In this document: positions 46,595-59,900 of the stretch, piece after piece
How the letters are laid out: the number at the start of each line of letters is the position of its first letter
How positions within the stretch are numbered: position 1 is the first letter of the stretch
From: Heterobilharzia americana
Lineage: Eukaryota > Platyhelminthes > Trematoda > Strigeidida > Schistosomatidae
DNA length: 64,000 bases
NCBI GenBank assembly: GCA_944470555.2
Contig: OX104131.1
Location: forward strand, 14,190,515 to 14,254,514
Reading direction: 5' to 3'
Made by a program: the position numbers and the translations under genes
The notes under the pieces: generated by a model
The model's database searches: none
Told to the model about the DNA's origin: nothing
The model's input: only the letters and a program-made list of their open reading frames with translations

Positions 46595-48460
46595 TATTAT
46601 TATTATTATTAGTCCCTTGGGTTCCTAATGGAACATAGGGCTTCAGTAGCACGTCTCCAGTGACTTCTGTTCTCTGAGATCTTTTGAACTTGGTTCCACG
46701 ACAGCCCACAAGCTCTCATTTCCTCCTCGCACGACCTCCTCCATGTCACCCACGGACGTCCAACTCGTCGCTTCTCATGGGGATTCCACTCGAGCAACTG
46801 GCCTGACGCATGATGTCCCCAGTCGGCCTTCTCAGTGTATGTCCAATCCATCTCCACTTCCTCCTGCATATTTGTTGCGTGATAGGTTCTTGGTTGGTTG
46901 GTTCCCAGAGTTCCTTGTTGCTTATTCTTTCTGGCCATCTGATCTTCAGTAGCGAGCCAGCGTAAGCAGTTGTTGATGAATGTCTGTAGTTTATTGGAAA
47001 TCCCTTTCGTAACGCGCCAAGTCTCTGAACCATACAAGAGCACTGACTTGAAGTTGGTGTTGAGAATTCGGATGTTGTTCCACTTGCTGAGTGCAGAAGA
47101 TCTCCACACTAGTTTCAGGCTAATGAACACCTGTCTTGCTTTTCCGATTCTGACTTTGACGTCCTCGTCCGTCCCGCCTGTAGTTGAAACAGTGCTTCCT
47201 AGATAGGTGAAGGAGGCTACTTCTTTTAAGTTTCTCCCCTTCATGGTGATTGGAGTTTGTTGTTGTTGTTGGAGTTGTTGGTGAGGTATCTTCATCACCT
47301 CTGTCTTCTCTATATTCACCTGAAGTCCCGTCTTCGCTGCCTCTTCTATCAACTTGTTAGTTTTTGCCTGTAGATTTTCAAGCTTATGTGACATCAAGCA
47401 CAAGTCATCGGCGAAATCCAAGTCTTCTAGGTTCTTTTCCGCAGTCCAGTGTATCCGTCTCTTCTCGCTGCCCACTGTTTGTTGCATGATCCAGTCCACC
47501 ACAATAAGGAATATCATGGGGGATAGTAGGCAACTTTGTTTCACTCTTGTCTTCACTTCACTGCAGAAGCATCACTGAGCTTCCCATTGTGAATTACTTG
47601 GCTGGTATATGGCATCTTCATATAGTTGTTGAATGAGGCGGATAAAGGTTTTTGGTCTTCAGTAGTGTTGAAGCAGCTACCTGTAGAATTACTTGTAGGT
47701 CGACACTGTCAAAGGCCTTCTCAAAGTAGATGAAGTTGAGGTGTAGAGTCGACTGCCATTCTATACTCTGTTCTATGATGATGTGAAGCGTAGTGTTGCA
47801 ATTCGGTCCGCACATGATTTGTACTTCCTGAATCCAGCCAGCCAGCCAGCCTGTTCCGGTCGTAGTTTTGAATCCAGTGCATCCTTTAGTCTCTCCAAGA
47901 TGATGTGGCCTAATATTTTGCTTGCTTTGGGTGGACACGAGCGTGATTCCGTGCCAGTTCTTGCAAACGCTCAGGTCGCCCTTCTTTGGGAGTTTGACAA
48001 GATAGCCCTTCTTCCAACCACTGGGCAGATACCTTCTCTTCCTTCCACATCTTCTGCAACAGTGGTGTGTTGTGAGCATGTCTGCAGTTATCTCTGCATC
48101 TGTTTTCAGTGCTCCTGGTGAGATCCCATCTGGTCCTGCTGCTTTCCCACATTTCAGTAGCTTTATGGCACTCAGGACTTCCACTTTTGTTGGAGGATTT
48201 ATGTTCACTTGTGGTTCAGCGGCTGGGCTGCAGGTGGTATTTCTGGACGAAGTGCAGGTGGTGGTGGTGGTCGATTCAACAGCTTCTTGAAGTGGTCATC
48301 CCATCGTTTCCTTTGTTTCTCTTCTTTGGTAATTAAATTTCCTTCTTCATCTTTTATTGGTTTCATCTGTGTTGATCTCTTCCCTGATAGCAACTTGGTT
48401 ATTTGATACAATGTTGTCAGGTCTCTCTTACCTGCAGCCTGTTCTGCCTCACAGAAAGAC
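46595..48460 (-). mobile_element. RTE-clade LINE, 5' truncated, best-preserved RT C-terminus
   Basis: Minus strand: from about 48460 (just before the RT domain) to the (TAA)n tail at 46595. GKAAGPDGISPGAL near 48140 and FEKAFDSVDL near 47705 lie in one frame. A second frame of 315 codons (47556-46609) runs from the GVKQGCLLSP-like box (here RVKQSCLLSPMIFLIVVDWI) through LDFADDLCLMSHKLENLQAK and on to CSIRNPRD without a break. It lacks the 'ctagctgg' lesion shared by the 3.5, 8.0 and 32.7 kb copies, so it represents an older or less damaged branch. The endonuclease and leader are missing (5' truncation, as usual for LINEs). Confidence 0.9.
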
Positions 48461-48598
48461 GATGAAGGCTTCATGATTAAATAATCCAGCTCAGAGAACA
48501 CAATGCAACCAAGACCATCCACCTGAGCTACAAATATTCTCCATTATTTCAGAACCAAGGTATCTATGTAATGAACCGGTTAGTTAACAGGTCTAGTT

Positions 48599-49030
48599 TG
48601 TAGTGCACCTTCCTGGCACCAAAATATAACTAGGGCTAAAAGAAATAGTTTAAATTAAATTAACTAAATAAATCTCTAGCTTGCCTCCGGATGCTTAGGG
48701 TGTTTTAAGTTTTGTTTTAACGAGCATGCATCCGAGCAGGCTTGGACGCCATTTTTGCGCTCCATTGTGCTGATCACCACGCACGTACTCCGAGTCCCCA
48801 GTTCAGCCTTACAAGCCAGATAAGTTGACTGAACTTTTCCCTCATTCATTATTATTACATTTACCTTAAATACATAGCTCCTTTAAATAAATTGCGTATC
48901 AGTTCTTTTGATTTGTGTTTTGTCATCAGTACTTACACGTTAGGTAAAGTACTGGTTAAGCAGGTACTAGAGCACATCAAGTTAAGTAGGGTTGATCAAA
49001 CGTTACGGAATTGTAACACGCATCCCTACA
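48599..49030 (+). mobile_element. Probable solo LTR, 432 bp
   Basis: The segment begins TGTAG and ends CTACA (a perfect 5-base terminal inversion with TG..CA ends) and is flanked by AGTT on both sides (48595-48598, 49031-49034). It contains AAATAAA near 48894. The final 90 bases recur at 44345-44432. On its right it abuts the minus-strand LINE at 49031, where the LINE frame breaks off exactly. No internal pol sequence adjoins it. A Gypsy-type LTR is the likely source; the 4-bp duplication is short, so some doubt remains. Confidence 0.5.
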
Positions 49031-50640
49031 AGTTCTTTCCGTACCAGTGTTTGAAAGTATTGTAAGCCATCAATGGGGAATGTACATGTTACCCTAATGT
49101 CTCCGAAAAACAAAAACGGTCTTTCGTATGAGAAACAGCTGTAGAGATAGTTAGCGAAAACAGCGAAAAGCGAAGGACCTAACACACAACCACTACTTAG
49201 ACCAGATGTTATCGCTTATGGTTTTGAAAGATAGGACCCAATTCTCACTACTTGCTGACGATTGGTAAGTCAGGATATGCTCCAACACAGAAAACGTTAT
49301 TCTGATTGGTAGATATGCAGTTTCTGTAGTAACGAAGAAATGGTCAATGAGATCAAACGCCTTAAATATGTCAAAATAAGGGACTAGAAATAATATGCGT
49401 TGGTAACGGCTAGTGGCTATTTAGTTAAGAAAGTCGAGATGTTAAGTCATGCATGAATGTGACTTCAAGAAACCACGCTGTTTAAATGTCACAACCTCAT
49501 TTCCCAATATATGTTGTAGAACACATTCTTAAACTATTTTCTCCATATTTCTGATAGCTAGATCAATGAGAATCCAATAGAGTGGATATATTCTAGTGCA
49601 TGAAACAGAGGCTGGTCAACGCAATATACTGAATTCGTATCCTTAGAGAGGTCCATCGGCGGAAGATGGCTAGAGGCAAACATGTTGTCGAATAACTCAC
49701 ATATTTCTTGTGGATCGTCGTAAATCTTACTGTCATGGATGAGAGTTAATGTTATGGTTCGGCTGGTTTGTGACCCTCTTTAAGGGTTCCTTGTATGCAT
49801 TTACTTCAGACCGGCTAGCTAGTACAGTATCTTTAGCTTAGCATCTCTTGATAATGAGTGATGATATTAAGAGTACCATGAATGGATTGCAGTACGTGAA
49901 AGTCATGGTGTCCAGTGTATTTTGTCGATAGCTAACGCAGCTACCGACACCTTTTCTGGGGAAGAAAATACTTATTTAAGATTAGTTTGGTTGATATTGA
50001 GGCAGTTATAGAGATTCGGGTGGTGTAAACTGACTACTAATTGTAGATCTGATGTTTGGAAGTAGTCGCTCCGATCACTAAATCCGGTTAATGAACACAG
50101 TAACTCCCAGCTCGTTTTGGTATATCCTCTGCACTTCATGTGTAGGGGAGAAAGAGCATTATCTGAAGTTTCGGTTGGAGAAAGAAGCGGGAATGCCCAC
50201 AGTACCGTCTTACGACCCCTTCCTGATGTTTCAGGGACTCAACAGTTTGAGAAGACTGGTGTTTTGGTCAAATACTGTCCCAAGTACTTCACCGCCTTTA
50301 GCTGGGGGCCAGTGGTGAAATGCTTTCCTTCAAATATGTGCAGCATGCCGAGAGAGTTATCAAACCTAGCAGGTTCTGCACACTTTTTTTATTCAACTGC
50401 CTGTAAGTTGAAGTCCCTGAATAAATTTTCTTGTTCATATGTAAGACATGAAGCATATTCGACAGCATAATTCAGCATGGTTTCGTCCACACAGAAAGCT
50501 CCAGGTCGTCTGTAAATAGAACTTACCAGCGATGTAGCAAGAAAAGCAATATTTGGTGACTCACAGGCATTACTTCTGTCTTTTGAAGTCTGCCAGAATA
50601 CACAAATTGTTTGGTAAGTATAATGATTATTCACCCTCCC
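49031..50640 (-). mobile_element. LINE with endonuclease and RT remnants, truncated by LTR
   Basis: Minus strand: an endonuclease block at 50634-50389 (SSIYRRPGAFCVDETMLNYA; FRDFNLQAVE, where relatives have GDFN.P...W), then spacer, then RT blocks FDIFKAFDLIDHFF near 49360 and MLGPSLFAVFANYLYSCFSY near 49180. The frame ends at the LTR boundary. It has several frameshifts and is of CR1/Jockey type. The first half (50.3-49.5 kb) is too decayed to align by eye. Confidence 0.65.
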
Positions 50641-53600
50641 ACTTACTTCCGTAGTCGCATCTGAAGTACGTTCACATTTGTATATTTATTTCTATGTCTG
50701 GTTCACTAGAATGACAACTACGTTCTTCGGCTACCATAATAGGTGGCTTGGGATTAAGAAGAATTACATAAGGGTTTGAATAGTAGAAGCGTATAAATGT
50801 TCCAAAGTCAGTGAAGAGGGCCAGAGGTATGTCGACACCCCATGACCAATATGAATTGGTGATACCGCAATAAATGAGTGGCCGTTATTTTCAGTTTAGA
50901 TGATTGCAGTGGAAGATGGTTGTAATAAGGAACAGTTAGGAGTGGATATAACATTTAGTTCACCCCTGATATGTGCTAAGTTTGGGTAGGAAGTTATTTT
51001 GTTCTCAAGAACGTTTTCCAGCTCAGGTCTCACGAGTTGCAATGTCACTAGCGGCCAGGACTGCTGAGTTAAGTGTCCTCAGTTTGCCCCAAGTCTGTGT
51101 AAACGTCATATAATCATCCGTCGCGGGCGCAGAACTGGACACCCGGCCTAAGAGGTTGGCGGCAGCGCTGCCTCCTACTCATCTGCAGTTTGATGAACAC
51201 TGACGTACATACCTATGACAAAAAACCAACCAAAATACTCCCGAAAACTCGAAAAATGGTAAAATATTAGCATTAATAAATTCAACCGAACTCAGAACCG
51301 AGATAAGGCCTCAAGCCCCTGATAAAAACAGAAATACACCTAAAACGGGGGTAGGCTTATGGCTGGAAAAGACTACTGCTACTGAAACTCAGGGCTTTAT
51401 TTGCGTTACAGAATAGTAAAAGCTAGGATGTTGAGTCGGCGCCGCGTGCTGTTCTATGAGGTCACCTCATTTTATGCTGTACTTGAGGGTGAATAGGTTA
51501 ATTTGCCGGAGACCCTCAGAATGGGGTCAACTCCAAAACCCCGTGATTTTTTCATTCAGAAACCTTGAAATTAAAGTTCCTTACACCGTCCATTAACCTC
51601 CGGAAAACTGGATAAACCTACGAAACAACATTTCTGTTGACACAATCAAAAGATGTTTGTTGGTCACACACTAAAAAAGGCTGCAGAAGAATGTACGAGG
51701 AGAGCTCTAACGGATTAACAGTCTTAAGAGCTAACCTAGCTCACAAATCTTGAGACAAGTTGTGCGAAAACATCCAAGGTTTAGAATGGACGACCCCAAC
51801 AGCTGCAGATCTAGATCAAATGGGATAATATGCTAGAATCACAATGTTTTACCGGAATCTGGAATACTCAGTGCCAGTTCTAATATAGGTCCTCAGGAAG
51901 AATTACAAGAGAGGTACTTGCAGCCCACATTTCAAGTAACCTCAAAAATGGAAAATGATGTAGTAAGAGTCTGCATCAAAGAATGAAGTTTCACTGTCGG
52001 CAGTTGCAGTTCTTACAGAAATAACCGATGGAATCACGATGAAGGATGAGTGTATATCATATGTACTGAACTATATAGTGTATAATTCGTAGATTCTGTT
52101 TAGGCCCGAAGGTCAAGTATTTCAACCTGCTAGCAACGGTAACCCAAAAATGCTTACGCGTGGAGACCAGACCAGGAATAGAAAACTTCATGACAATTTA
52201 CATGAAGGGGGCAGATTCCATTGGAGTATCTCTTATGTCTGTTTAGCCTTTACCTGTCAGACGATAAAACTGCTCCACATGATTTGCAATATTTATAACT
52301 CACGAGACCTTGTGTAATTCAGATAATAACCATACAAAGGCCATTGTAGTAGCAACTGCGCATCAAGAATAATCATTTCTTGGCTGGCCGTAAAGCAGAT
52401 ACCATATGAGTGGGTAAAAAGTAGCAGGTTATTCAGAAATGTTCTAATTGTAGGATCAGCTTTGATTGCTGCATCTGAGGCAATAAAATCATTGCCACAA
52501 CATATGCAGCATATGCGCCACCAAAAAATAAAAGCAGGTGCCAGACAGTCACGCTCCTCAGATAAATTTCCTGAAATTACAAATTCACGTAAAAACCACT
52601 TAAATGTATGCTTTCTCAGAGAAGTATACCTATGACTACCCTCCTTAAAAAAAAATAAGATGTCCCATTATGAAGCAGCTATGTAATATGAGTAAAGGAA
52701 CCTGAACAAAAGCATGCGAGTTCCACTATCAGTTGTCACTTGATTCCACAGAAGCTAACAAATGGGGTTAAAAGTCTGTCGGTTACTGGGTGGAAGTGTA
52801 AGAAATACGTGAGTACGAGAATGCTAACAATCACCCCAAATGTTAATACATGAAGGCTGCTGATATAAAAATCAGTCAAAAACAAATCCAACAAAAGATG
52901 CATGCATTAAACTCATCATAAAAATTCAGTGCCTAAATAATATCTGACAAGGGTTTTAATGGCGTACGAGCACGAAGGTTTGTGTTACTTGCTCACACTC
53001 CCGAACCCATAAAAAAGTACACCCAATGATTCTTTACGTGTAGCTGCATGTAAGTTTGCCACTGCCGTTAAGGCGTATGTTTGCAAGAATCCAACTTTTA
53101 TCTTTATAGAATGGGTTTCACAAATCTGTTTTTTACTGAGTACAACATAACTGATCGACAGCTTCATAACCACATCTTCCTGTGCTGAAATAAATTGATC
53201 GTTTCTACTTTTTTCCAGTTTATTGTGTTCATTATCTCCACTCAGGAGTACCGAAAAGCAGCTTTGGTGCTGCTTGGTCGTTATAGACCAGAAGATTCCA
53301 TTTCGTTAGGCGAGGTGATATAGTGCACCAAATCTATCTCCACATAAGTAGAGTAATAAGAGAGTCGCTGTGTTCGAAAACGCTACTTCTGTTAGTAGAA
53401 CTCTGGCTGATGCCTTTCTCCTACTCCGCCATAAGAAATTCAGCAGACAGAATTCCAGAAACAACAAGGTTTTCAGAAGTAAATGGGATTTGCCCTTTTA
53501 TTCCATATTTGCTAATTCATTTCCCTCCTCAAAATCACAGCGATCAACTTCCGTGTGCCTGATCATGACGAATCTGTTTTTATATCAAGCTCCCCTCTTA

Positions 53601-54459
53601 ACCACTTTAAATTCTGGATGGAAGTATATTTACGCGTCAATCCACACAATTCGGTATCCAAGAGTTCCCAATAAATGAGGTGCGTGGAACTGAGTTCTGA
53701 ACAGTTTCGTACTCACTCACCCAGAATGCACGGTCCAGCGTCTTCTGGCCATTATTTTTGATTGCACCACAACCTGATCCCTTCTGTTTTTTTATCACTG
53801 AACGAATTTCCCTCGCGAAATTGTCATACACCAACACCAGGAAAATCTGTGTTACGGCCGTCTATAATTTATTATCTTTAGTGGCTCAGTGGATGGGTAA
53901 GTGGTAGACAAATATGTAATGAGATATTTTCAGGGCTCCGACATCGAAAACGATCAAAACTATGTGGTTTTTTAAAGTAAATGTTACGTGTGCTACTTGT
54001 TTGAAAGTTTATTGGGACCAACCCTGTCAAAATGATGCGGTTATGAATGCAATCAGAGACTGTTAAATCTATGGCCGCCTGGGACCAGCAGGCAAAAGCC
54101 AAATTTCAAGAGGGTGTTTGACGCAGACGCATGGTGACTGCCCAACTGGGCGGCATGAGTAGCTATTGTGGAATCTAAAGCGATGAAAACAAGACTGACC
54201 AAGTGATGCGAAAAACCTTAAAAATACTATTAAGAAACATGGCATTTGTCTTAAGCATTACTGAGAAGGAACAAGTGACGTATCTTGACGAAGCTTCAGC
54301 TGTGTGCTGAGTAAAACTACCGAAGGAAATATTGGTAATGATTCACAACGAATTGTGACAGCCAAGCAGTGAGCATGGTGTGATGCTGAAAGGTTCCCAG
54401 ACCACCCTTGAAACGTGCTAGTTATTACTTAATCAAGAAATGATAATAATGAAATCAAT
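50641..54459. other. Unassigned; likely old repeats
   Basis: No convincing gene. Around 51.0-51.6 kb the sequence turns GC-richer ('gtcgcgggcgcagaactgg'), which suggests an inserted repeat similar in feel to 21.0-21.4 kb, though I could not show they are the same. Frames at 52985-53173, 53323-53678 and 53878-54102 have no recognisable domain. Confidence 0.4.
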
Positions 54460-55500
54460 CACAGATCGAGTTAAGCTATGAGACCAACTGGAAGAGCGGT
54501 AACCGCCAGACCATCCGGCCCTTAATCCAAAAAAGCCGGAAAAGTTTCTCTTCGTATTCTCTTGCTCAGCTAAGCACGAGAATCGCTTGTTGAATAACCT
54601 GCTTCTAAGTGGCCTGGACTGTGCCCTCGTTAGTCGAAGTGTTGCTAAGTTTTCGTAAAGCTCAGATAGCTATTGCTATCAGCATACAGTAGATGTTCTC
54701 GCAGGTGAGGGCGTCCGTTAACAATCGACATTACTTCATAGTTTTGTGGTTTAGAAGAGGCTAGCACGCTTCCTAAAAGAACATGATGGTTCACACCTTC
54801 AGCGCCAGACCACCTTATCTTGCACATTTCGCTATGCATAATACCATAATGAGCTTTAGTCCTGTAGCCTCCTGGGTAAGAAAAGAGGTTGACGAGTGTT
54901 TCTATGTGAATGATTGTTTGGTATCACCAGATGACCTCGATACTCTAAGTGCCCAGTATCTGAATGTCACGTGATAATTGCTCAAACCGGGTTAAGACTG
55001 ACTCGCCGGACGTCCAGTACTATAAAAATTCCGTGTGCCAACTGTTTGGTTTGTCTAGGAAAGAGAGCACACTCTTGCAGCGAGACAATAAAAACGAAAC
55101 TCATGGATTTGATGTTGGGGAATGCAAAGGGCCGTTTACTCAGGGTGGCGTGCTTTCAGTTTTATCTACTGGGGCGCTACCCCCGAGGGTCACTTTTCAG
55201 GATACTTGCGAGAAGGTGTAAAGTGAGGTGATCTACTGGACGACGAATTGGCCCATTAGTGGGAAGGTGGGTTTGGAGTCGGGAATCTGCCTGTTAACCT
55301 TCAATCCCCTGAAGTTTGAGACAACCACAGGCCGCGAGTACCCTGGCATATACTCAAGGTCATTTCCGGAACACGATGCAGACGTTCGATTGACGACAGG
55401 AAGGTCAACGGTCACGCCAATGGAGACTATCTCTACCTCTTTATTGAGGCCGAATGCCGCTGTGTTGACCGTAAAATTTTCAGCAAGATGCTAAACCCCG
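54460..55500 (+). pseudogene. Decayed BEL/Pao retrotransposon RT
   Basis: The plus strand, across frame changes, gives HPALNPKKPEKFLFVFSCSA near 54510 (Pao HHPV..P.K..K.R.VFD.SA), LLNNLLLSGLD, KAQIAIAISIQ then MFSQVRA (IALVADIEAMFHQV), MVHTFSARPPYLAHFAMHNT near 54790 (H.FGA.SSP..A.YAL), VDECFYVNDCLVSPDD near 54890 (FYVDD.L.S) and FDVGECKGPFTQGGVLSVLS near 55110 (F....E.P.TRR.LLS..S). The order and spacing are those of BEL/Pao RT. The first catalytic Asp is now Asn (YVND). Stops and frameshifts show that it is dead. Sinbad is a BEL/Pao element known from S. mansoni; identity is not tested. Confidence 0.75.
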
Positions 55501-56380
55501 GAGAGATTCCGTGGGTGTAGCATACTACATTCTTAAGCAGTCAACTCGATACTCCTGCTTCTTGTCCTAGACGGTAACGAAAAGAAGTGACAAGCGTGGA
55601 GAGGTAGTGTTATATTTCATCTGAGCTGAAGCCGGCCAGCAGATCCGCTCTCGGTAGGCACTACCGGCCCAGTCGCTTCTGAGACCCGGTGGTAGAAGGG
55701 CCCAGGTTTCCTCGAAGAGCCAGTACGTGTGTGATCAAAAACCGGGACTCTGGTTGGTGGACACACTCTGTGAAACTGACTCATGCTGGTGTCGCTAGTA
55801 TTTGCCTGCCTCCTTTGGAAGCTATTTTATGTGACTTGGTGGGGTAGATTTGTAAGATAGTCGATAATCATGTGTGATTGGATAGATGGATCAGATGTTG
55901 GACCTCCGAAGGTCTGCGATAGACGAAAAGCAGCAATGACTTCAGGGTACCTTGTTGGAGACTTATGTAGATGACTAATGAAGATAGTCATGATTGAAGA
56001 ATTCGGAGTTCAAGTCGGATTGATTGGTGCCAGTTGCTTCTTATGAGATCGCTGGGTTGGGTAGATGCTGACACATGTTGGGATCATTCTACGATACACA
56101 ACGTCCGATTTCGCTTCCAAACAGCCGACTCACCACTGGTATCTTAACTGGAGATGATCACTCGTTGGAAGGTCACCGCGGCCCACCGCAACTGTCATAC
56201 GGTAAAAGATGGAAATGCTGGTTAACCAGAAGTGCAGCGATAGCATAGTGAGCAGTTGACAACTGCATGGACTGCAGGCGAAGAAATGTATATCTAGACC
56301 GACAGGTGACAGCGGCACTATCGGCCTAACGAGTGACTACAGAAAACTGTCCTTCTGAGTAAACAGGTATACCTTAAGAT
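55501..56380. other. No gene recognised
   Basis: Possibly the further decayed continuation of the BEL/Pao element, but I see no integrase signature. Confidence 0.4.
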
Positions 56381-56974
56381 TCAGATTTCAAATTTGTTGT
56401 TTGAGGATAGAAGGCTGTGAGCCCGTGCTAATCCTTCCCTAGTAGATTTATGTGCTTGTCCACCCCCTTTTTCGAAAGAGTCAGTTGATAGTGCGGACAT
56501 CACTTCTTCCGGGAGCCGGATCCTAGGGTTGATTACTCGACGCGAGAACCAGTACTCTAGGAAGACTACGTTCGCTCTTTGCTTTTGTATCCTGCTACTA
56601 TGTCCTCCGAGGTGTTCCGACCTAGCGGGAAGGGAAAGAGAAGGCAAATCAGGTCCGAAGTCATTTCTTAGAATCCTGTGAAGCACAATAAGGTCTCCCC
56701 TCCGTCTGCAATAAGATAGAGCCAAGAGGCTCAGCTCCCTAGGTCTATCTTCATGGACGAGGCCGGCCGTCGTAGGGATCATATGAGTGGCTGCCCCCTG
56801 AACGTTTTCCAGAAGGTGTGAGTCAACTATCAGGTAAGGATTTGCAGCCTGTGTACAGCCTTCTAGTTTAAGCCTAGCTGAGGATGTGTGTAAGATGGCG
56901 AACATATCACCACTCATATTCGTAAACGTTCTACGTAATGCCCGAGGTGTCCTAAAACTTCGAGCTGCTACCAA
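56381..56974 (-). mobile_element. LINE ORF2 C-terminal remnant, open
   Basis: The minus strand is open for 197 codons. From about residue 54 it reads LLENVQGAATHMIPTTAGL, then LSLLALSYCRRRGDLIVLHR then ILRN, then SEHLGGHSSRIQKQ, then RRVINPRIRLPEEVMSALST. This is the classic C-terminal region of CR1/Jockey-type LINE RT proteins (LE.VQRRATK, RR.RGDLI..Y.I, LRGH..R, FF..R....WN.LP). The N-terminal 50 residues are unrelated. The same region of another copy lies at 60938-61300. Confidence 0.75.
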
Positions 56975-56989
56975 TCGACGGTGTGCGGT

Positions 56990-59900
56990 GGTTTACAAGT
57001 CATGACTCACCACTATACTTGGTGAAACAAGCAAGAAACACATGTAACGGATATGCATATATTTTCCCTTGTCTGGAAATTAGAGCTACGAGTATGGAGA
57101 TATAATAATAATAAGGTTCACACTTTTTTGCCAATTTACGTAGTTTGATCTTGAGGGGACTTATCAGCCGGGGAGGTACGCCGAAAATAATGTTCACTGA
57201 TACATGGAGTGACCACGTTAGTAGACACACCGAATAGGGAAGATATTTTCAAAATCCTCAGGGAGAAACACAAGGGGAACTAGTGAAGAGGGACATAAAA
57301 CACAGATCCAATCCACTATGACCCAGTGATCTCGGTGGCTTGTTGAGACCGGCAAAGGGGTATAGATCTTCATGACTATACAACTCAGTATGAGCAATGA
57401 AGAGTTGGGGGCATTTTGGTGAGACAGGGAATTTTGAATGACAGGTAGCTTTAACCCATGAGAAGTCATGAAAAGGATCTTGATGCTCAAACTCGTAACA
57501 AATTACGGCTGCTGAGATGGAATATGAAGCTCGCGACGAGAGAGAAAAGGGTGGACCTACTGAAAAAGATATCAGGGTTCTACCAGAGTGGACCTTATTT
57601 CTCCGACTCTCTTTGAAAGGGTAGAAGATCGGGATGACTTAACAAATACTCTTTTTGATCAGCAAAAGTTCGAAGATTTTATTCATCAGTTAAGCGGTGG
57701 TGGCTTTGCGTTCAACTACAGATACCATTCATCTTTACCACCTTAGTTTAGGGGACCAAATAAAGAAGAACTATAGCTTGAAAGGTTTTATGTCCAGGTT
57801 GAGCTGAGAAATCCCAACAACTATGGTTCTTCACTTATACAAGAGTTAACTCATCGCCCTAGTGGCTACCCACTGGCCTTCAACGAAGTCTCAGAAGAAG
57901 TAGCGGCTGAACCAGTTTGTTTGGGCGATCAAGAAGTTCATGTTGAACCTGCACAGGTGCTGTTAGAATGGAATACCGATGATGTTATCCTTAGGGACGT
58001 ACACTCCGGAGAGGTTTCCAGATTAGTCAAAGTATTGGGTTTTCCTATATGCCAATCGAGTATTCTGGCGAAGGCCATATGCCTTAGTCTATAACGCCAA
58101 GGATGCCGCCAATTCTTACCAAATAGCCCTGTCAAACGGGGGTTGGAAGGCTTCTCACCACCTCACAAGTGTCTGACCACCAAGACGAGTGGGTCTCACG
58201 ATGCGAGATATCCCATCGATCCCTTCTTCACAGTTCCGAAAAATACCACTGCACTGACTACCAGATGGTAGAGAAATCCCTCGGAACCACTCCTCTTTAG
58301 GATATGCCCCAACATGTTTGGCGCTACTGTGGCCGGTGCCTTTGTGAGCAAGCGGTCCCCGGGAATTGTATAACCCCTGTCGATGTGCGCCATCCTCGTG
58401 TAACTGTCTCCAGTAGGATGGTAACAGTATGAAGATATCACCAATTTATGAAGAAAAAGGGCTGTGATTAAAACGTACTGAATCGCGGAAAATCTGAACA
58501 CTAAACGAGCAAATGATTTAACTAAAAAACCCGAGAGCCTACGTTGCCTGGATGGCCCTTAACGATTGCAAATGGACCCAAATGAAGAATACACGCTGCT
58601 GATTCTCAGAAGTCCGCCGTTCTTCAAAAGAATGAAACTGCTGCCACCAAATTTACTATCCAATGGGTAAATTTACCGATCCCATTCACTCATTAAGCTC
58701 TATCACCATATGAACGCTTATCTATCCGCTAAGTAGTCAAATTTCTGAACAGTCGGAATGATACCAAAAGTTTGGACAAACAGCTAAACCTAAGAGATCA
58801 ACCTACCCATTGACTCTAAAGGCAACACATTCCCAATAATGCTACGTTACAGGTTTTTCCAGTACTTCATCTGACAGCGAACATACTCCTTCATAATATT
58901 ACATGCTTTGACGTGAATAATTTGCAAAACCCACTGCCACTGGCCCGCGGTTCCTCAAATGTTTATTCCCTCGCACCACAAGATCGAATTCTAATGGTGC
59001 AAATCTACATTCCGGTGAACGATAGCGACTGAAGGGTGGGAGATGCTTGAACATTGATATTGACTTGGATTACCTGATTGATTGGAAACCTACTGATTCC
59101 CGAAATCGTCAGCACATTTTCTTTTGGTCACTGAAGCTATTGGCATAAGAACTTATGGTAAACCATACGTCTATCCGGCGCAATATGAGACCTGAAAACG
59201 AGTCAAACATGTTAACCACTTGTAACGCAGACTTGGAATATTGCGAAGCCATGACGTCACCAATTGTGACAGAATGTGACTGAAAACGGCCCGAAATCAA
59301 ACACTGAGTAAGTACTGAAGGGAGATATTTCCTTAATGGTTCCTTGACCAGCAGACACTTGATATCATAAAAAAATAAATAAACATTCTACTCCTAGTTT
59401 AGGAATTTGATGTAAAAGAAGACAGTTTAAAGGCATCATCAAACTGATAATGGTAGACAAATCTCCAACACTTGAGGTGTCCTGAATGATACAGAAGAGA
59501 GGACATTCAAGTTTATCATAATATGAAGTGTCCACAAACTGTGAAAGGAATAGGAAAATATCATGTCAAACTTGGCATCCGCTAATTAGGGTATCACGAG
59601 ACTCATAAAGGAGACAAAAAGGTCCTACCATCTTTCTCATATGCAGATTATCAGTTAGTTATCTCTTATGATATACCTGACCAGTCCCAGTCAATAAAAG
59701 AGTTCAGAAAATCATTAATTACAGAAAGGCCCTATGCGACGGTGATCCTTTTTACTCCTGGGCTAGCAACTAGACCTCTGGGTGACTATTACGCTCACTG
59801 CAACCACTAGTAACATTCAGTGTGTGCATGGATGATTTGGATCGATGCAGCAGGGTCTGTGAGCCTCCGCGCCTCCTGCATCGGATAGCAATGGCCTTAT

